From: Candidatus Eiseniibacteriota bacterium
GTDB taxonomy: Bacteria > Joyebacterota > Joyebacteria > Joyebacterales > Joyebacteraceae
Assembly: GCA_030638405.1 (NCBI GenBank)
Contig: DAOWER010000281.1
Span: 1-7,107, forward strand
Reading direction: 5' to 3'
Length of the DNA: 7,107 bases
Part shown: positions 6,863 to 7,107 of the stretch, piece by piece
Numbering within the stretch: the stretch's first letter is position 1
Layout of the letters: each line of letters begins with the position of its first letter
Notes under the pieces: generated by a model
What the model saw: the letters and a program-made list of their open reading frames with translations, nothing else
Databases searched by the model: none
Told to the model about the DNA's origin: nothing
Made by a program: the position numbers and the translations under genes

Positions 6863-6895
6863 TCAGTTTAGCAGGAGAAGTGCGTCCCGTTCAAG

Positions 6896-6917
6896 CACGG
6901 CTCATGGGTGAGCCGTG
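6896..6917 (-). terminator. Hairpin just downstream of the beta-helix-like gene
   Basis: CACGGCTCA (6896-6904) and TGAGCCGTG (6909-6917) form nine perfect pairs with a four-base loop, 12 bases after the TAG at 6932-6930. The following minus-strand sequence is CTTGAACGGG, which is poor in T. This looks like a 3' end hairpin, perhaps acting in tandem with 6826-6862. Confidence 0.45.
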
Positions 6918-6929
6918 TAAACTGGGGAC

Positions 6930-7107
6930 CTATCGATACATCGCCTTGATCTCTCCCCAGCTGTGGGCCTGGACGGGCGTAGCGGGACAACCCACGTCCC
7001 ACTTACCCATCTGCCCGCAGGGGCTGTTCGCAGACGCACAGGGGGAGTTCTCCCGCAGAGTGTACGCCTCGTCTATGTCCGCCCCACCGCAGAACAGGGG
7101 GTCCGCC
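6930..7107 (-). CDS. C-terminus of a probably secreted, beta-helix-repeat-like protein (partial)
   Basis: Only the last 58 codons are in the window; the gene enters from the right edge. The readable tail starts ADPLFCGGAD, then EAYTLRENSPC, NSPCGQMG and WDVGCPATP, and ends SWGEIKAMYR before TAG. The pattern PLFC...YTL...SPC...PCG...GC resembles the closing repeat of right-handed parallel beta-helix proteins exported by uncultured FCB-type bacteria, where the cysteines may form disulfides. Four cysteines occur at fragment positions 6, 23, 30 and 40. The final tryptophan- and arginine-containing stretch after the last cysteine looks like a separate short tail. The signal peptide and the bulk of the protein are outside the window, so function is open. 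No other minus-strand frame here looks like a protein, and the reading is uninterrupted. Confidence 0.7.
   Translation of the reverse strand, partial: ADPLFCGGADIDEAYTLRENSPCASANSPCGQMGKWDVGCPATPVQAHSWGEIKAMYR

Overview
This is a GC-rich bacterial window in which every gene I can support lies on the minus strand, so it reads from right to left. In transcription order it holds: (1) the C-terminal 58 codons of a cysteine-containing protein, probably secreted and resembling the tails of right-handed beta-helix repeat proteins (7107 to 6930); (2) a spacer with two strong hairpins and a leader; (3) a MoxR-family AAA+ ATPase (6690 to 5680); (4) a DUF58 protein with a von Willebrand A-like fold (5558 to 4659); (5) a BatA-like membrane-anchored VWA protein of 712 aa (4565 to 2427); and (6) the first 772 codons of Mfd, the transcription-repair coupling factor, which runs off the left edge (2316 to 1).

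Genes 3 to 5 form the classic MoxR / DUF58 / BatA cassette. In it, an AAA+ chaperone-like ATPase works with metal-binding VWA proteins, at least one of them in the membrane. Related cassettes have been linked to aerotolerance, envelope stress and metal-cofactor maturation, but the client in this organism is unknown. mfd follows on the same strand after a 110-base gap and may be cotranscribed. Mfd recognises stalled RNA polymerase, pushes it forward or off the template, and recruits UvrA for nucleotide excision repair.

The most unusual signal lies between the genes. The moxR/DUF58 gap and the batA/mfd gap each hold a large imperfect palindrome (88 and 79 bases) that starts at the stop codon of the upstream gene. 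The two share an internal core in the same orientation, GGGCGASTCAG on one arm and CTGCCSGAGCCC on the other in the transcribed sense, but their stem sequences differ in a compensating way. The DUF58/batA gap also folds strongly, with an unrelated sequence and two overlapping, mutually exclusive stems. All three junctions therefore carry structured spacers without good terminator T tracts, which suggests tuning of mRNA stability or processing rather than simple termination.

Taxonomy is inferred. High GC, the MoxR/DUF58/BatA order and a C-terminus of the form NPLFC...YTL...SPC...GC...SWGxIKxxYR suggest an uncultured Gram-negative lineage of the wider FCB group (Eisenbacteria- or Latescibacteria-like). 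I hold this loosely. I saw no tRNA, rRNA, CRISPR array, insertion sequence or phage gene. Plus-strand open frames across the window are antisense shadows of the genes listed.
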